Source: Pseudomonadota bacterium
Lineage (GTDB): Bacteria; Pseudomonadota; Gammaproteobacteria; Burkholderiales; SHXO01
DNA length: 17,551 bases
NCBI GenBank assembly: GCA_023430065.1
Contig: JAEZCG010000074.1
Coordinates: 1-17,551, forward strand
Reading direction: 5' to 3'
The notes under the pieces are model-generated. The model was not told the origin of the DNA, searched no databases, and worked only from the letters and a program-made list of their open reading frames with translations. Within the stretch, counting starts at the first letter, position 1, and each line of letters opens with the position of its first letter. Below are positions 1-7,032 of the stretch, one piece after another. A program made the position numbers and the translations under genes.

Positions 1-15
1 GGCGCGCCGATCGCG

Positions 16-21
16 TATAGT
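16..21 (+). promoter_or_regulatory. possible -10 element of the tex promoter
   Basis: TATAGT matches the sigma-70 -10 consensus at five of six bases and lies about 32 bases before the tex start codon. Any -35 element would fall at or beyond the left edge of the window, so it cannot be confirmed. The short leader shows no clear Shine-Dalgarno sequence before the ATG. Confidence 0.3.
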
Positions 22-53
22 GCGCAGTCCGCTTTTCTTCTACCTTCCCGCTG

Positions 54-2573
54 ATGCTTCCTCCCATCGAGCAGCGCATTGCCGCCGAACTCGGCGTGCG
101 CCCGGCGCAGGTTTCCGCCGCGGTGGCGCTGATCGACGAAGGCGCTACCGTGCCCTTCATCGCGCGCTATCGCAAGGAAGCGACCGACGGTCTGGACGAC
201 ACGCAGCTGCGCAACCTCGAAGAGCGCCTGGGCTACCTGCGCGAACTCGAGGCGCGGCGCGCGGCGATCCTCGTCAGCATCGAGGAGCAGGGCAAACTCA
301 CGCCGGCGCTGCGCGCACAGGTGGCGGAGGCCGACACCAAGCAGCGTCTCGAAGACCTGTACCTGCCGTACAAGCCCAAGCGCCGCACGAAGGCGCAGAT
401 CGCCCGCGAGGCAGGTCTCGAACCGCTGGCCGATGCGCTGCTCGGCGATCCCACGCGCGATCCGCAGACCGAAGCCGCGCAGTACCTGCGCGAGGCCTTC
501 AGCGGAGCGGATGGAGACAACCCCGGCGTGCCCGATGCAAAAGCGGCATTGGACGGCGCGCGCCACATCCTCACCGAACGCTTCGCCGAGGACGCAGAAC
601 TGATCGGCCGTCTGCGCGCACATCTGCGGGCGCACGGCCGCGTCGTCTCCAAGGTTGCGGACGGCAAGGAAGAAGCCGGCGCAAAGTTTCGCGACTACTT
701 CGAATACGACGAAGCCTTCGAGGCGGTGCCCTCACACCGCGCCCTCGCTTTGTTCCGCGGACGCAACGAGGAGGTGCTGCGCGTCGCGCTGAAGCTCCCC
801 GAGGAATTGCAGGAAACGCAGCACGGCACCCGGCCTGAACCCACCAGCGCCGAGCGCATGATCGCCGCGCGCGTCGGCGTTGCGGACAAGGGGCGCGCGG
901 CCGACGTCTGGCTCCTCGAGACCGTGCGCTGGGCCTGGCGCGTCAAGATCGGCTGGCAGCTGGAGAGCGACCTGTTTTCCAGCCTGCGCGAGCAGGCCGA
1001 GGACGAAGCCATCCGCGTGTTCGCGCGCAACCTCCACGACCTGCTGCTGGCCGCGCCTGCCGGGCCGCGCGCCGCGATCGGGCTGGACCCGGGATTGCGC
1101 ACCGGCGTGAAGGTCGCCGTCATCGACCGCACCGGCAAGCTGGTCGAGACGGGCACGATCTATCCCCATGCGCCGCGCAATGACTGGGAGGGCGCCATCG
1201 CCACCCTGGCGGCCCTGGTGCAGCGGCACGACGCACGTCTGCTCAGCATCGGCAACGGTACCGCCTCGCGCGAGACCGACAAGCTGGTGGGCGATCTGAT
1301 GAAGCGCCATCCGGCACTCGCGCTCACCAAGGTGGTCGTATCGGAAGCGGGCGCGTCGGTGTACTCGGCTTCCGAACTGGCGGCGAAGGAGTTCCCGCAA
1401 CTGGACGTGAGCCTGCGTGGTGCCGTGTCCATCGCGCGCAGGCTGCAGGACCCGCTCGCGGAGCTGGTCAAGATCGATCCGAAGTCCATCGGTGTCGGCC
1501 AGTATCAGCACGATGTCAGCCAGAGCAAGCTGGCGCGCAGCCTCGATGCGGTGGTGGAAGACTGCGTGAATGCCGTCGGCGTGGATGTCAACACCGCCTC
1601 GGTTGCGCTGCTCGCGCGTATCTCCGGCCTCTCGAACTCGCTGGCCGAGAACATCGTGCGCCACCGCGACGAGCATGGTCCCTACTCGAATCGCGAATCG
1701 CTGAAGAGCGTGTCCCGGATGGGGCCGAAGACCTTCGAGCAGGCCGCGGGCTTTCTGCGCGTCATGCAGGGTGACAATCCGCTGGATGCCTCGGCGGTCC
1801 ATCCGGAGGCGTATCCGGTGGTCGAGCGCATCCTCGGCGACGTCCAGCGCTCCGTGCGCGAACTGATGGGCGACGCGCAGCTGCTCGGAGCGCTGCAGCC
1901 GGAACGCTATACCGACGCGCGCTTCGGCCTGCCTACGGTGAAGGACATCCTGCGCGAGCTGGAGAAGCCCGGCCGGGACCCGCGTCCGGAGTTCAAGACC
2001 GCCGTGTTCAAGGAGGGGGTCGAGGACCTGAAGGACCTGGCCCCCGGCATGCTGCTCGAGGGCGTGGTGACGAACGTGACCAACTTCGGTGCCTTTGTCG
2101 ACATCGGTGTTCACCACGACGGATTGGTGCACATCTCGGTCATGTCGCAACGGTTCGTGAAGGATCCGCGCGAAGTGGTCAAGGCCGGCGACGTGGTCAA
2201 GGTCAAGGTGATGGAGATCGATCTGCAACGCAAGCGCATCGCGCTGACCATGCGCCTCGACGAAAAGACTGGCCCACGCGCCGCGCGCGCGGGTTCGGGC
2301 ACGACGCGCCGGTCCGCCGAGGACAGCGCGCGCCGTTCCGGCGAGGGCCGTGACGCACGCTCCCCTCGTCGTGCCGGCGCGGTCCCGAAGCCGGCCACGG
2401 CCGCACGTTCCGGGGCGACGCGCAACCCGCGCGCTCCCGGTCGCCCCGGCGAAAGCCGCGATCCGGCGCAACGCAACGCCACTCCCGCGGGCAAACGGTC
2501 CGAGCAGGCCAAAGCCCCAGCCGGAGCCATGGCCGAGGCGCTGGCGCGCGCGCTGAAGCGCCCCGTGTCCTGA
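54..2573 (+). CDS. tex: Tex/YhgF-family RNA-binding transcription accessory protein
   Basis: The 839-residue product matches Tex throughout. It has the conserved Tex N-terminal helical region with the [20 protein letters not shown] block near residues 30-50. A YqgF/RNase H-like domain follows from about residue 340, with GLDPG at 343-347. A helix-hairpin-helix region lies at about 505-575 and an S1 RNA-binding domain at about 665-735. Family knowledge: Tex is a cytoplasmic nucleic-acid-binding factor that interacts with the transcription machinery and is needed for toxin or stress gene expression in several pathogens. E. coli Tex is about 773 residues. The excess here is a low-complexity C-terminal tail from about residue 745, rich in Arg, Ala, Pro, Ser and Gly, probably disordered and RNA-binding. 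The ATG at 54 fits the usual family N-terminus, although no good ribosome site is visible. The gene appears monocistronic or loosely linked to the hemerythrin gene 76 bp downstream. Confidence 0.96.
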   Translation: MLPPIEQRIAAELGVRPAQVSAAVALIDEGATVPFIARYRKEATDGLDDTQLRNLEERLGYLRELEARRAAILVSIEEQGKLTPALRAQVAEADTKQRLEDLYLPYKPKRRTKAQIAREAGLEPLADALLGDPTRDPQTEAAQYLREAFSGADGDNPGVPDAKAALDGARHILTERFAEDAELIGRLRAHLRAHGRVVSKVADGKEEAGAKFRDYFEYDEAFEAVPSHRALALFRGRNEEVLRVALKLPEELQETQHGTRPEPTSAERMIAARVGVADKGRAADVWLLETVRWAWRVKIGWQLESDLFSSLREQAEDEAIRVFARNLHDLLLAAPAGPRAAIGLDPGLRTGVKVAVIDRTGKLVETGTIYPHAPRNDWEGAIATLAALVQRHDARLLSIGNGTASRETDKLVGDLMKRHPALALTKVVVSEAGASVYSASELAAKEFPQLDVSLRGAVSIARRLQDPLAELVKIDPKSIGVGQYQHDVSQSKLARSLDAVVEDCVNAVGVDVNTASVALLARISGLSNSLAENIVRHRDEHGPYSNRESLKSVSRMGPKTFEQAAGFLRVMQGDNPLDASAVHPEAYPVVERILGDVQRSVRELMGDAQLLGALQPERYTDARFGLPTVKDILRELEKPGRDPRPEFKTAVFKEGVEDLKDLAPGMLLEGVVTNVTNFGAFVDIGVHHDGLVHISVMSQRFVKDPREVVKAGDVVKVKVMEIDLQRKRIALTMRLDEKTGPRAARAGSGTTRRSAEDSARRSGEGRDARSPRRAGAVPKPATAARSGATRNPRAPGRPGESRDPAQRNATPAGKRSEQAKAPAGAMAEALARALKRPVS

Positions 2574-2579
2574 CGGCGC

Positions 2580-2593
2580 TTAACATGGATCAA
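2580..2593 (+). promoter_or_regulatory. FNR/Anr/Dnr-like box ahead of the bacteriohemerythrin gene
   Basis: TTAACATGGATCAA matches the FNR-family consensus TTGAT-N4-ATCAA at eight of ten defined positions. Its centre is at about 2586.5. A weak -10 element, TAGCAT, lies at 2615-2620 and predicts a start near 2627. The box would then sit close to -41.5, the class II activator position. Low-oxygen control would suit an oxygen-binding hemerythrin. Two mismatches in the left half-site keep this tentative. Confidence 0.4.
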
Positions 2594-2649
2594 TGCCCGG
2601 CGCCCAGGCGCGCGTAGCATTCGTCGCGATACGGCAGAAGGAGCAGCAC

Positions 2650-3087
2650 ATGAAGTTGATGGAATGGACCGACGGTCTGGTACTGGGTCACGCTCGGATG
2701 GACGACACGCACCGCGAGTTCGTGGAGCAGCTCAATGCACTGGCCGAGTCGAGCGATGGAGAGATGCTCGCGCGCTTCGACGCGTTGTACACGCACACCG
2801 TCGCGCACTTCGAGCAGGAGAACGAGTGGATGCGCGCGATCACCTTTCCGCCCGCGCACTGCCATACGGCCGAGCACGACGGCGTACTCGAGGTCATGCG
2901 CGAAGTGCGCCGCCACCTCGAGAAGCAGGACTACAACGTCGGGCGCGTGCTGGCGAAGGAGATGGCCGAATGGTTCCGCGGGCACGCGGCGACCATGGAT
3001 GCGATGCTCGCCCACGTCATGAAGGGGCAGGGAGCCGGCGAGGCGGTTCCCGCGGCCGGCTGCGCACACGGCGGCGCCTGCTCCTGA
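2650..3087 (+). CDS. bacteriohemerythrin (single-domain O2-binding diiron protein)
   Basis: The 145-residue product is a hemerythrin four-helix bundle with every expected iron ligand visible: H21, H53, E57 (HFEQE), H72 and H76 (HxxxH), H112 and D117 (HxxxxD). Family knowledge: such soluble proteins bind O2 reversibly at a non-heme diiron centre and serve in oxygen storage, delivery or sensing, often in microaerophiles and methanotrophs. I chose the ATG at 2650 because AAGGAG lies just upstream and because the conserved domain starts there. An earlier in-frame ATG at 2593 would add an unconserved leader and overlap the FNR-like box. The C-terminus carries a small tail with C138, H140 and C144, which is not part of the diiron site. 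The gene faces the LysR gene convergently with a 37-bp gap. Confidence 0.93.
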   Translation: MKLMEWTDGLVLGHARMDDTHREFVEQLNALAESSDGEMLARFDALYTHTVAHFEQENEWMRAITFPPAHCHTAEHDGVLEVMREVRRHLEKQDYNVGRVLAKEMAEWFRGHAATMDAMLAHVMKGQGAGEAVPAAGCAHGGACS

Positions 3088-3106
3088 ACGGCTTCGCGCG
3101 TTCGAT

Positions 3107-3118
3107 GCCCGGCCGGGC
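3107..3118. repeat. GC palindrome in the convergent gap
   Basis: GCCCGGCCGGGC is a perfect 12-bp palindrome in the 37-bp gap between the converging hemerythrin and LysR genes. It could help end transcription from both sides, but it has no loop and no T-run, so a terminator call would be weak. Confidence 0.25.
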
Positions 3119-3124
3119 GCTGCC

Positions 3125-4042
3125 TCACGACTGGCGCTGCCAGCGATCCCAATAGGGCTCGGGTCCCAGCTGCGCGGCCAGAAAGTCGACGAAGGTGCGC
3201 ACCTTCGCGCTGAGGAATTTCCGGCTCTGGAACACGGCGTAGGCACTCAGCTCCGCCGGCCGGTAGTCCGGCATCACCGACTCCAGCTGCCCGCGTTCCA
3301 GTGCTTCCCCCGCGATGAACGTGGGCTGCAGCGCCAATCCCATCCCGTCGATCGCCGCCTGGTACAGCACCTCGCCATGGTTGGCGCGCAGCGACCCGCG
3401 TACCGGAATGTTCACCGGCCCGTCCGGGCCGACCATCGGCCACTCGTGGCCCCCGCGCGTGTAGGTGTAGCCTAGACAGTTGTGTGCGGCGAGGTCTGCC
3501 GGCGTGTGCGGCCGTCCGTACCGGGCGAGGTAGGCGGGCGAACCGCAGACGACCAGCCGGATCGGACACAGGCGTCGCGCGACGAGACGGGATTCGGCTA
3601 GCGTGCCGATGCGGATCGCCAGATCGACCCCTTCCTCCACCAGATCGATGAAGCGGTCGTTCAGGCTCAGTTCGACCGTGACCTCGGGGAAGCGCGCGCT
3701 GTACTCGGCGAGCAAGCGCGAGAGGTGGCGGGTGCCGAATACCACCGGCGCGTTCACCCGCAGCGTGCCGCGCGGCTGCTGCGTCTGGCTGGCAACCGAG
3801 GCATCCATCTCCTCCAGATCGCGCAACAGCTGCTGCGAACGCTCGAAGTAGGCGGCACCGGCCTCGGTGAGCGAGAGCCGCCGCGTGGTGCGCTGGAGCA
3901 GGCGGGTGCCCAGGCGCGATTCGAGGCCTTGTACGTGGCGGCTCACCATCGCCTGTGAGATGCCCAGAACCTCGGCGGCGGCGACGAAACTGCCGCTTTC
4001 CACCACGCGGACGAAGGCCTCGATCGAGGTCAGGCGGTCCAT
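3125..4042 (-). CDS. LysR-family transcriptional regulator (CrgA/DmlR-like)
   Basis: The 305-residue protein has the standard LysR layout. The N-terminal winged helix-turn-helix covers about residues 1-60, with the FVRVVESGSFVAAAEVLGIS and MVSRHVQGLE blocks. A linker helix follows, then a periplasmic-binding-like effector domain from about residue 90 to 300. Length is typical. It is transcribed divergently from the doxX-dioxygenase pair, with 141 bp of AT-richer DNA between them. This is the classical position for a LysR protein that controls its divergent neighbours and itself. The effector is not predictable from sequence. Family knowledge: the LysR-DoxX-YgiD/DODA arrangement recurs in proteobacteria, so control of the dioxygenase cassette is likely. 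The ATG at 4042 lacks a strong ribosome site but matches the usual family N-terminus MDRLxxxxxFVRVVExGSF. Confidence 0.93.
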   Translation of the reverse strand: MDRLTSIEAFVRVVESGSFVAAAEVLGISQAMVSRHVQGLESRLGTRLLQRTTRRLSLTEAGAAYFERSQQLLRDLEEMDASVASQTQQPRGTLRVNAPVVFGTRHLSRLLAEYSARFPEVTVELSLNDRFIDLVEEGVDLAIRIGTLAESRLVARRLCPIRLVVCGSPAYLARYGRPHTPADLAAHNCLGYTYTRGGHEWPMVGPDGPVNIPVRGSLRANHGEVLYQAAIDGMGLALQPTFIAGEALERGQLESVMPDYRPAELSAYAVFQSRKFLSAKVRTFVDFLAAQLGPEPYWDRWQRQS

Positions 4043-4183
4043 ATCATTGTTGCTTAATGCGCATAAATGGTATGCATTCTCCCGTGTTTATTCATTTACT
4101 GGCAAGCAATAGAGTGACTCCCCGTCGCCGCGTGACGTTGCAACCGGCGAGACGCCCAAAACCCGTCACTTCAGGAGAGTGCC
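4043..4183. promoter_or_regulatory. divergent control region with candidate LysR operator
   Basis: This 141-bp region between the divergent LysR and doxX genes is clearly more AT-rich than its surroundings. It contains the inverted repeat AATGC-N13-GCATT at 4056-4078, whose left part includes the 8-bp palindrome ATGCGCAT at 4057-4064. The repeat lies only about 15-35 bases from the LysR start, where an autoregulatory LysR site would be expected. Individual -35/-10 elements cannot be assigned with confidence. AGGAGAG at 4171-4177 is the doxX ribosome site. Confidence 0.45.
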
Positions 4184-4606
4184 ATGATCGATACCCGTAC
4201 CGCCCCCTACGCCGCCCTGATCTTGCGCGTCAGTCTCGGCGTCATGTTCATTGCCCACGCGCTGCTGAAGATTCTCGTGTTTACGCTCCCCGGCACGGCG
4301 CAGTTTTTCGGGTCGGTCGGCCTGCCGGAGTGGCTCGCCTATCCCGTCACCGCGATGGAACTGGCTGGCGGTGCGATGCTGATCGCCGGGGTGTGGACGC
4401 GCTGGGTGGCGCTGGCCCTGGTTCCGGTGCTCATCGGCGCGGCCAGCGTGCACTGGGGCAACGGCTGGCTGTTCACCGCGCAGAACGGCGGCTGGGAGTA
4501 TCCGGTGTTCCTCACGCTTGCCGCGATCGCGCAGGCCCTGCTCGGCGACGGCGCCTACGCCCTGCGGGCAAGTGCCCTGCGCGCATCGCGCCTGCAGCAT
4601 GCATGA
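4184..4606 (+). CDS. DoxX-family membrane protein
   Basis: The 140-residue hydrophobic protein has about four transmembrane segments, at roughly residues 10-33, 49-70, 74-92 and 105-122. Its family hallmarks are the N-terminal LRVSLGVMFIAHALLK stretch and the central MELAGGAMLIAGVWTRW block, both typical of DoxX/DoxD-like proteins. Family knowledge: DoxX-type proteins are small inner-membrane proteins. Some are subunits of thiosulfate:quinone oxidoreductase, and others act with thiol or oxidative-stress complexes, so a precise role cannot be assigned. AGGAGAGTGCC precedes the ATG at good spacing. It probably forms an operon with the dioxygenase gene 73 bp downstream, under the divergent LysR regulator. 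The C-terminal tail of about 15 residues is polar and basic. Confidence 0.88.
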   Translation: MIDTRTAPYAALILRVSLGVMFIAHALLKILVFTLPGTAQFFGSVGLPEWLAYPVTAMELAGGAMLIAGVWTRWVALALVPVLIGAASVHWGNGWLFTAQNGGWEYPVFLTLAAIAQALLGDGAYALRASALRASRLQHA

Positions 4607-4630
4607 TGGCACCGAGCACAACGAAGGAAG

Positions 4631-4656
4631 GCATGCCCTCCCTCGGGAGGGCATGC
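4631..4656 (+). repeat. perfect intergenic hairpin between doxX and the dioxygenase gene
   Basis: Arms GCATGCCCTCC (4631-4641) and GGAGGGCATGC (4646-4656) pair perfectly around CTCG. The stem ends 23 bases before the dioxygenase ATG. There is no T-run, so it is unlikely to be a full intrinsic terminator. It may stabilise or process the mRNA, attenuate readthrough, or bind a protein as DNA. The usable ribosome site GGAGAAG at about 4669-4675 lies outside the stem. Confidence 0.6.
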
Positions 4657-4679
4657 ATCCTGCTGAATGGAGAAGCGAC

Positions 4680-5474
4680 ATGAACATGCCGACGTTATTC
4701 ATCTCGCACGGCGCGCCGACCATGGCCCTGCAGCCCGGTGCGGCAGGCGAGGCGCTGCGACGGCTCGGCGCCCGGTTGCCGAAGCCAACTGGGATTCTGA
4801 TGGTCTCGGCGCACTGGGAGACGCACGCGCCGAGCCTGAGCACCGCGACGCAGCCGGAGACGATCCATGACTTCTTCGGCTTTCCCCCGCCGCTGTACGA
4901 ACTGCGCTATCCGGCGCCGGGTGCGCCCGATCTTGCGCGCCGTGCCGCGCAGTTGCTGAACCAGGCCGGCATCGCGGTGACGCTGGATGCGCAGCGGGGC
5001 CTCGACCATGGGGCGTGGGTGCCGCTGCGCTACCTTCGACCGAACGCCGACGTGCCGGTCACGCAGCTGTCGATCCAGCCGCGGCTCAGCCCGCTTCACC
5101 ACTATCGGCTGGGAGAGGCGTTGCGCCCGCTCACCGCCGAGGGTGTGCTGATCGTCGGCTCGGGCAGCCTCACGCACAATCTGGGCGAATTCCGCTTGCG
5201 CGGCGAGGACGTGCCGTCCTACGTGCGCGGCTTCCAGGAGTGGGTGCGCAAGGCGCTCGAAGACGGCGACTGCAGCGCGCTGATGGACTATCGCAAGCTC
5301 GCCCCCGACGCGGTGCGCGCGCATCCGACCGACGAGCACTTCCTGCCACTGTTCGTCGCGCTCGGTGCGGCTGGCGGTGGCGCCGTGCAACGCTACACCG
5401 ACGAAGTCACCTTCGGCGTGATCGCGATGGACGGATATGTGTTCGGCATGGAGCAGGAGACGGTGGTGGCCTAG
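4680..5474 (+). CDS. ygiD: 4,5-DOPA dioxygenase extradiol / YgiD-family ring-opening dioxygenase
   Basis: The 264-residue protein belongs to the LigB-like class III extradiol dioxygenase family. Motifs in order are FISHGAP with H10, VSAHWE with H45, IHDFFGFP at 62-69, LDHGAWVPL with H110, GSGSLTHNL with H166, and DEHFLPLF with H220. H10, H45, H166 and H220 align with the metal-binding histidines of E. coli YgiD. Family knowledge: these cytosolic enzymes bind zinc or iron and cleave catechols such as DOPA, although the natural bacterial substrate is usually unknown. The ATG at 4680 is chosen because it follows a GGAGAAG site and matches the usual family N-terminus. The longer in-frame ORF from 4518 would overlap doxX. 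The stop codon shares CTAG with the convergent lrgB stop. Confidence 0.93.
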   Translation: MNMPTLFISHGAPTMALQPGAAGEALRRLGARLPKPTGILMVSAHWETHAPSLSTATQPETIHDFFGFPPPLYELRYPAPGAPDLARRAAQLLNQAGIAVTLDAQRGLDHGAWVPLRYLRPNADVPVTQLSIQPRLSPLHHYRLGEALRPLTAEGVLIVGSGSLTHNLGEFRLRGEDVPSYVRGFQEWVRKALEDGDCSALMDYRKLAPDAVRAHPTDEHFLPLFVALGAAGGGAVQRYTDEVTFGVIAMDGYVFGMEQETVVA

Positions 5475-6196
5475 ACCATACCCAGCGCGACCAGCAGGAG
5501 CGGCAGCAACAGCGAGGAGAGCAGCGCATTCAGTCCCATCGCCAACCCGGAGAAGGCGCCGGCCTCCTCGCTTTCCTGAAATGCGCGCGCCGTGCCGATG
5601 CCGTGCGAGGTCGTGCCGATGGCGAAACCGCGCACCGCCGGATCGCGCACCTTCAGCCAGTCGAGCAGGGCAGGGCCGATCACCGCGCCGACGATGCCGG
5701 TGGACACCACCAGGATCGCCGTCAGCGACGGCGGGCCGCCCAGCTTCTCGACGATGCCCATCGCCACCGGGGCAGTCACCGACTTCGGTGCGAGCGCAAG
5801 GGTGGTGGCAGTGGAGGCGTTCAGCAGCGTGGCGATGCCGACCGCCGACAGGGCGGCGCTGGCGCTGCCGGCGAGCAGTCCCAGCGACAGCGGCATCCAC
5901 AGACTGCGCAGCTTGGAGAAGTTGAAGTAGAGCGGCACGGCCAGCGCGACCGTGGCCGGGCCGAGCAGAAAATGCACGAACTGCGCGCCGGCGAAGTAGG
6001 TGGGATAGGGCGTGTCGGTGAACGCGAGCAGGGCGACCAGCGTCAGCACCGCCAGCAGCACCGGATTGAACAGGGCCTTGCGGCCTGAACGGCGGAACAG
6101 CCAGTCGCCGAGCAGATAGGCGCAAAGCGTCAGCGTCAGATGCAGCAGCGGCGAGGCGGAGAGATAGACCCAGATCTCGCCGAGGGCCGGTTTCAT
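5471..6196 (-). CDS. lrgB: LrgB/CidB-family membrane protein
   Basis: The 241-residue protein is strongly hydrophobic with several transmembrane segments. It carries the LrgB signatures PKSVTAPVAMGI (137-148) and GTTSHGIGTARA (194-205). Family knowledge: LrgB works with LrgA. The pair was first described in Staphylococcus as modulators of murein hydrolase activity and cell death. Homologues have been linked to export of small organic acids or glycolate/pyruvate transport in bacteria and chloroplasts. The ATG overlaps the lrgA stop in ATGA, with an AAGAGGA ribosome site inside the end of lrgA, so translation is likely coupled. The 3' end overlaps the dioxygenase gene by four bases. Confidence 0.93.
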   Translation of the reverse strand: MKPALGEIWVYLSASPLLHLTLTLCAYLLGDWLFRRSGRKALFNPVLLAVLTLVALLAFTDTPYPTYFAGAQFVHFLLGPATVALAVPLYFNFSKLRSLWMPLSLGLLAGSASAALSAVGIATLLNASTATTLALAPKSVTAPVAMGIVEKLGGPPSLTAILVVSTGIVGAVIGPALLDWLKVRDPAVRGFAIGTTSHGIGTARAFQESEEAGAFSGLAMGLNALLSSLLLPLLLVALGMV

Positions 6197-6555
6197 TCCT
6201 CTTCAGGCTCCGTGATCCGCTGGCGGTCCGCCAGCGCCCGAATCGTCAACGCGGTGACGGTGAGCGTGACCACCGCGCCGAGCATTACGGCGACCACGAT
6301 CGCCAGCCACTCCTCGCGGATGCGTGCGGCATGCAGCATCACGCCCACGCCAGCCGGCACGAACAGCACCGAGAGATGCTGCAGCAGGCCTCCGGCTGCT
6401 GCACGCAGGGAATGCCCGAGCCCCGGTCGCAAGGCGATGGCGGCGAACAAAAGCGCCATGCCCACCACCGGGCCTGGTACGGCGAGGGCGAGAAGTTGGG
6501 TGACGGCCTCGCCGGCCAACTGGAACACGAGGAGGATCGCGAAGCACTGCAACAT
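6193..6555 (-). CDS. lrgA: LrgA/CidA-family holin-like membrane protein
   Basis: The 120-residue protein has four predicted transmembrane segments and a charged C-terminal tail ending in EPEEE. The family block VPGPVVGMALLFAAIAL near residues 26-42 and the later LSVLFVPAGVGVM segment near 61-73 are typical of the LrgA/CidA/YohJ family. Family knowledge: it is a small inner-membrane partner of LrgB, proposed as a holin-like or transport component. A clear GGAGG ribosome site lies seven bases before the ATG. It overlaps lrgB by four bases and follows the ArsC-like gene after 94 bp, which could hold a separate promoter, although none is obvious. Confidence 0.9.
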   Translation of the reverse strand: MLQCFAILLVFQLAGEAVTQLLALAVPGPVVGMALLFAAIALRPGLGHSLRAAAGGLLQHLSVLFVPAGVGVMLHAARIREEWLAIVVAVMLGAVVTLTVTALTIRALADRQRITEPEEE

Positions 6556-6649
6556 GGGTGAGCCTCCTAGCAGAACGACACGGCGGGCACGACGCGGGAC
6601 CTCTCCACTCGGCGGCGGACCAGCTCGACGGCGAGCGTCGGCGAGTCGG

Positions 6650-7009
6650 TCACAGCATCTCCAGCACCTTCTCCGGCGGACGACCGATGACGGCCCGGTC
6701 GCCGCGGATGACCACCGGGCGTTCGATCAGGATCGGGTGCGTGGCCATGGCGTCGATCCACTGTGCCTCGCTCATCGGCCTGCCGGCGTACTGGGACTTG
6801 AACGCGTCCTCCCCCTTTCGCACCAGCTGTTCGGCCGGAATGCCGAGCTTGTGCACGAGCACGCGCAGCTCCTCGCGCGAAGGAGCGGTCTGCAGGTACT
6901 CGATCACGCGCGGCTCGATCCCGCGCTCGCGCAGCAGCGCGAGCGCCGCGCGGCTCTTGCTGCAGCGTGGATTGTGGTAGATGACGATGTCGTCGGCGTT
7001 CTCAGTCAC
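6650..7009 (-). CDS. ArsC/YfgD-family glutaredoxin-fold arsenate reductase-like protein
   Basis: The 119-residue product (from the GTG at 7009) is an ArsC-family thioredoxin-fold protein. The active cysteine is C16 in YHNPRCSKSR. The three arginines that bind oxyanion in E. coli ArsC have counterparts here: R64 (LVRK), R97 (HPILIERP) and R110 (GRPPE). The GRPPEKVLEML ending is closer to the chromosomal YfgD subgroup than to plasmid arsC. Family knowledge: such proteins reduce arsenate with glutathione/glutaredoxin, but YfgD-type members have no firmly known physiological role. An earlier GTG at 7036 overlaps the pepN stop. I prefer 7009 because AAGGAG lies eight bases upstream and the length then fits the family. 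No arsR, arsB or acr3 gene is nearby, so a dedicated arsenic operon is unlikely. Confidence 0.88.
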   Translation of the reverse strand: MTENADDIVIYHNPRCSKSRAALALLRERGIEPRVIEYLQTAPSREELRVLVHKLGIPAEQLVRKGEDAFKSQYAGRPMSEAQWIDAMATHPILIERPVVIRGDRAVIGRPPEKVLEML

Positions 7010-7032
7010 GTGGGTTGCTCCTTCGTGTCCTT

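Noticed and set aside
732..2471. 579-residue open frame on the minus strand
   Set aside because: It is fully antisense to tex, whose domains are intact. The composition (His, Arg, Leu, Ala, Gly rich) is that of a GC-rich shadow frame with no recognisable domain.
4695..6125. 476-residue minus-strand frame across the dioxygenase and lrgB
   Set aside because: It overlaps two well-supported genes in the wrong frame and its sequence is low-complexity Arg/Ala/His.
6567..6761. 64-residue minus-strand frame between lrgA and the ArsC-like gene
   Set aside because: It overlaps the ArsC-like 3' end in another frame and shows no conserved features.
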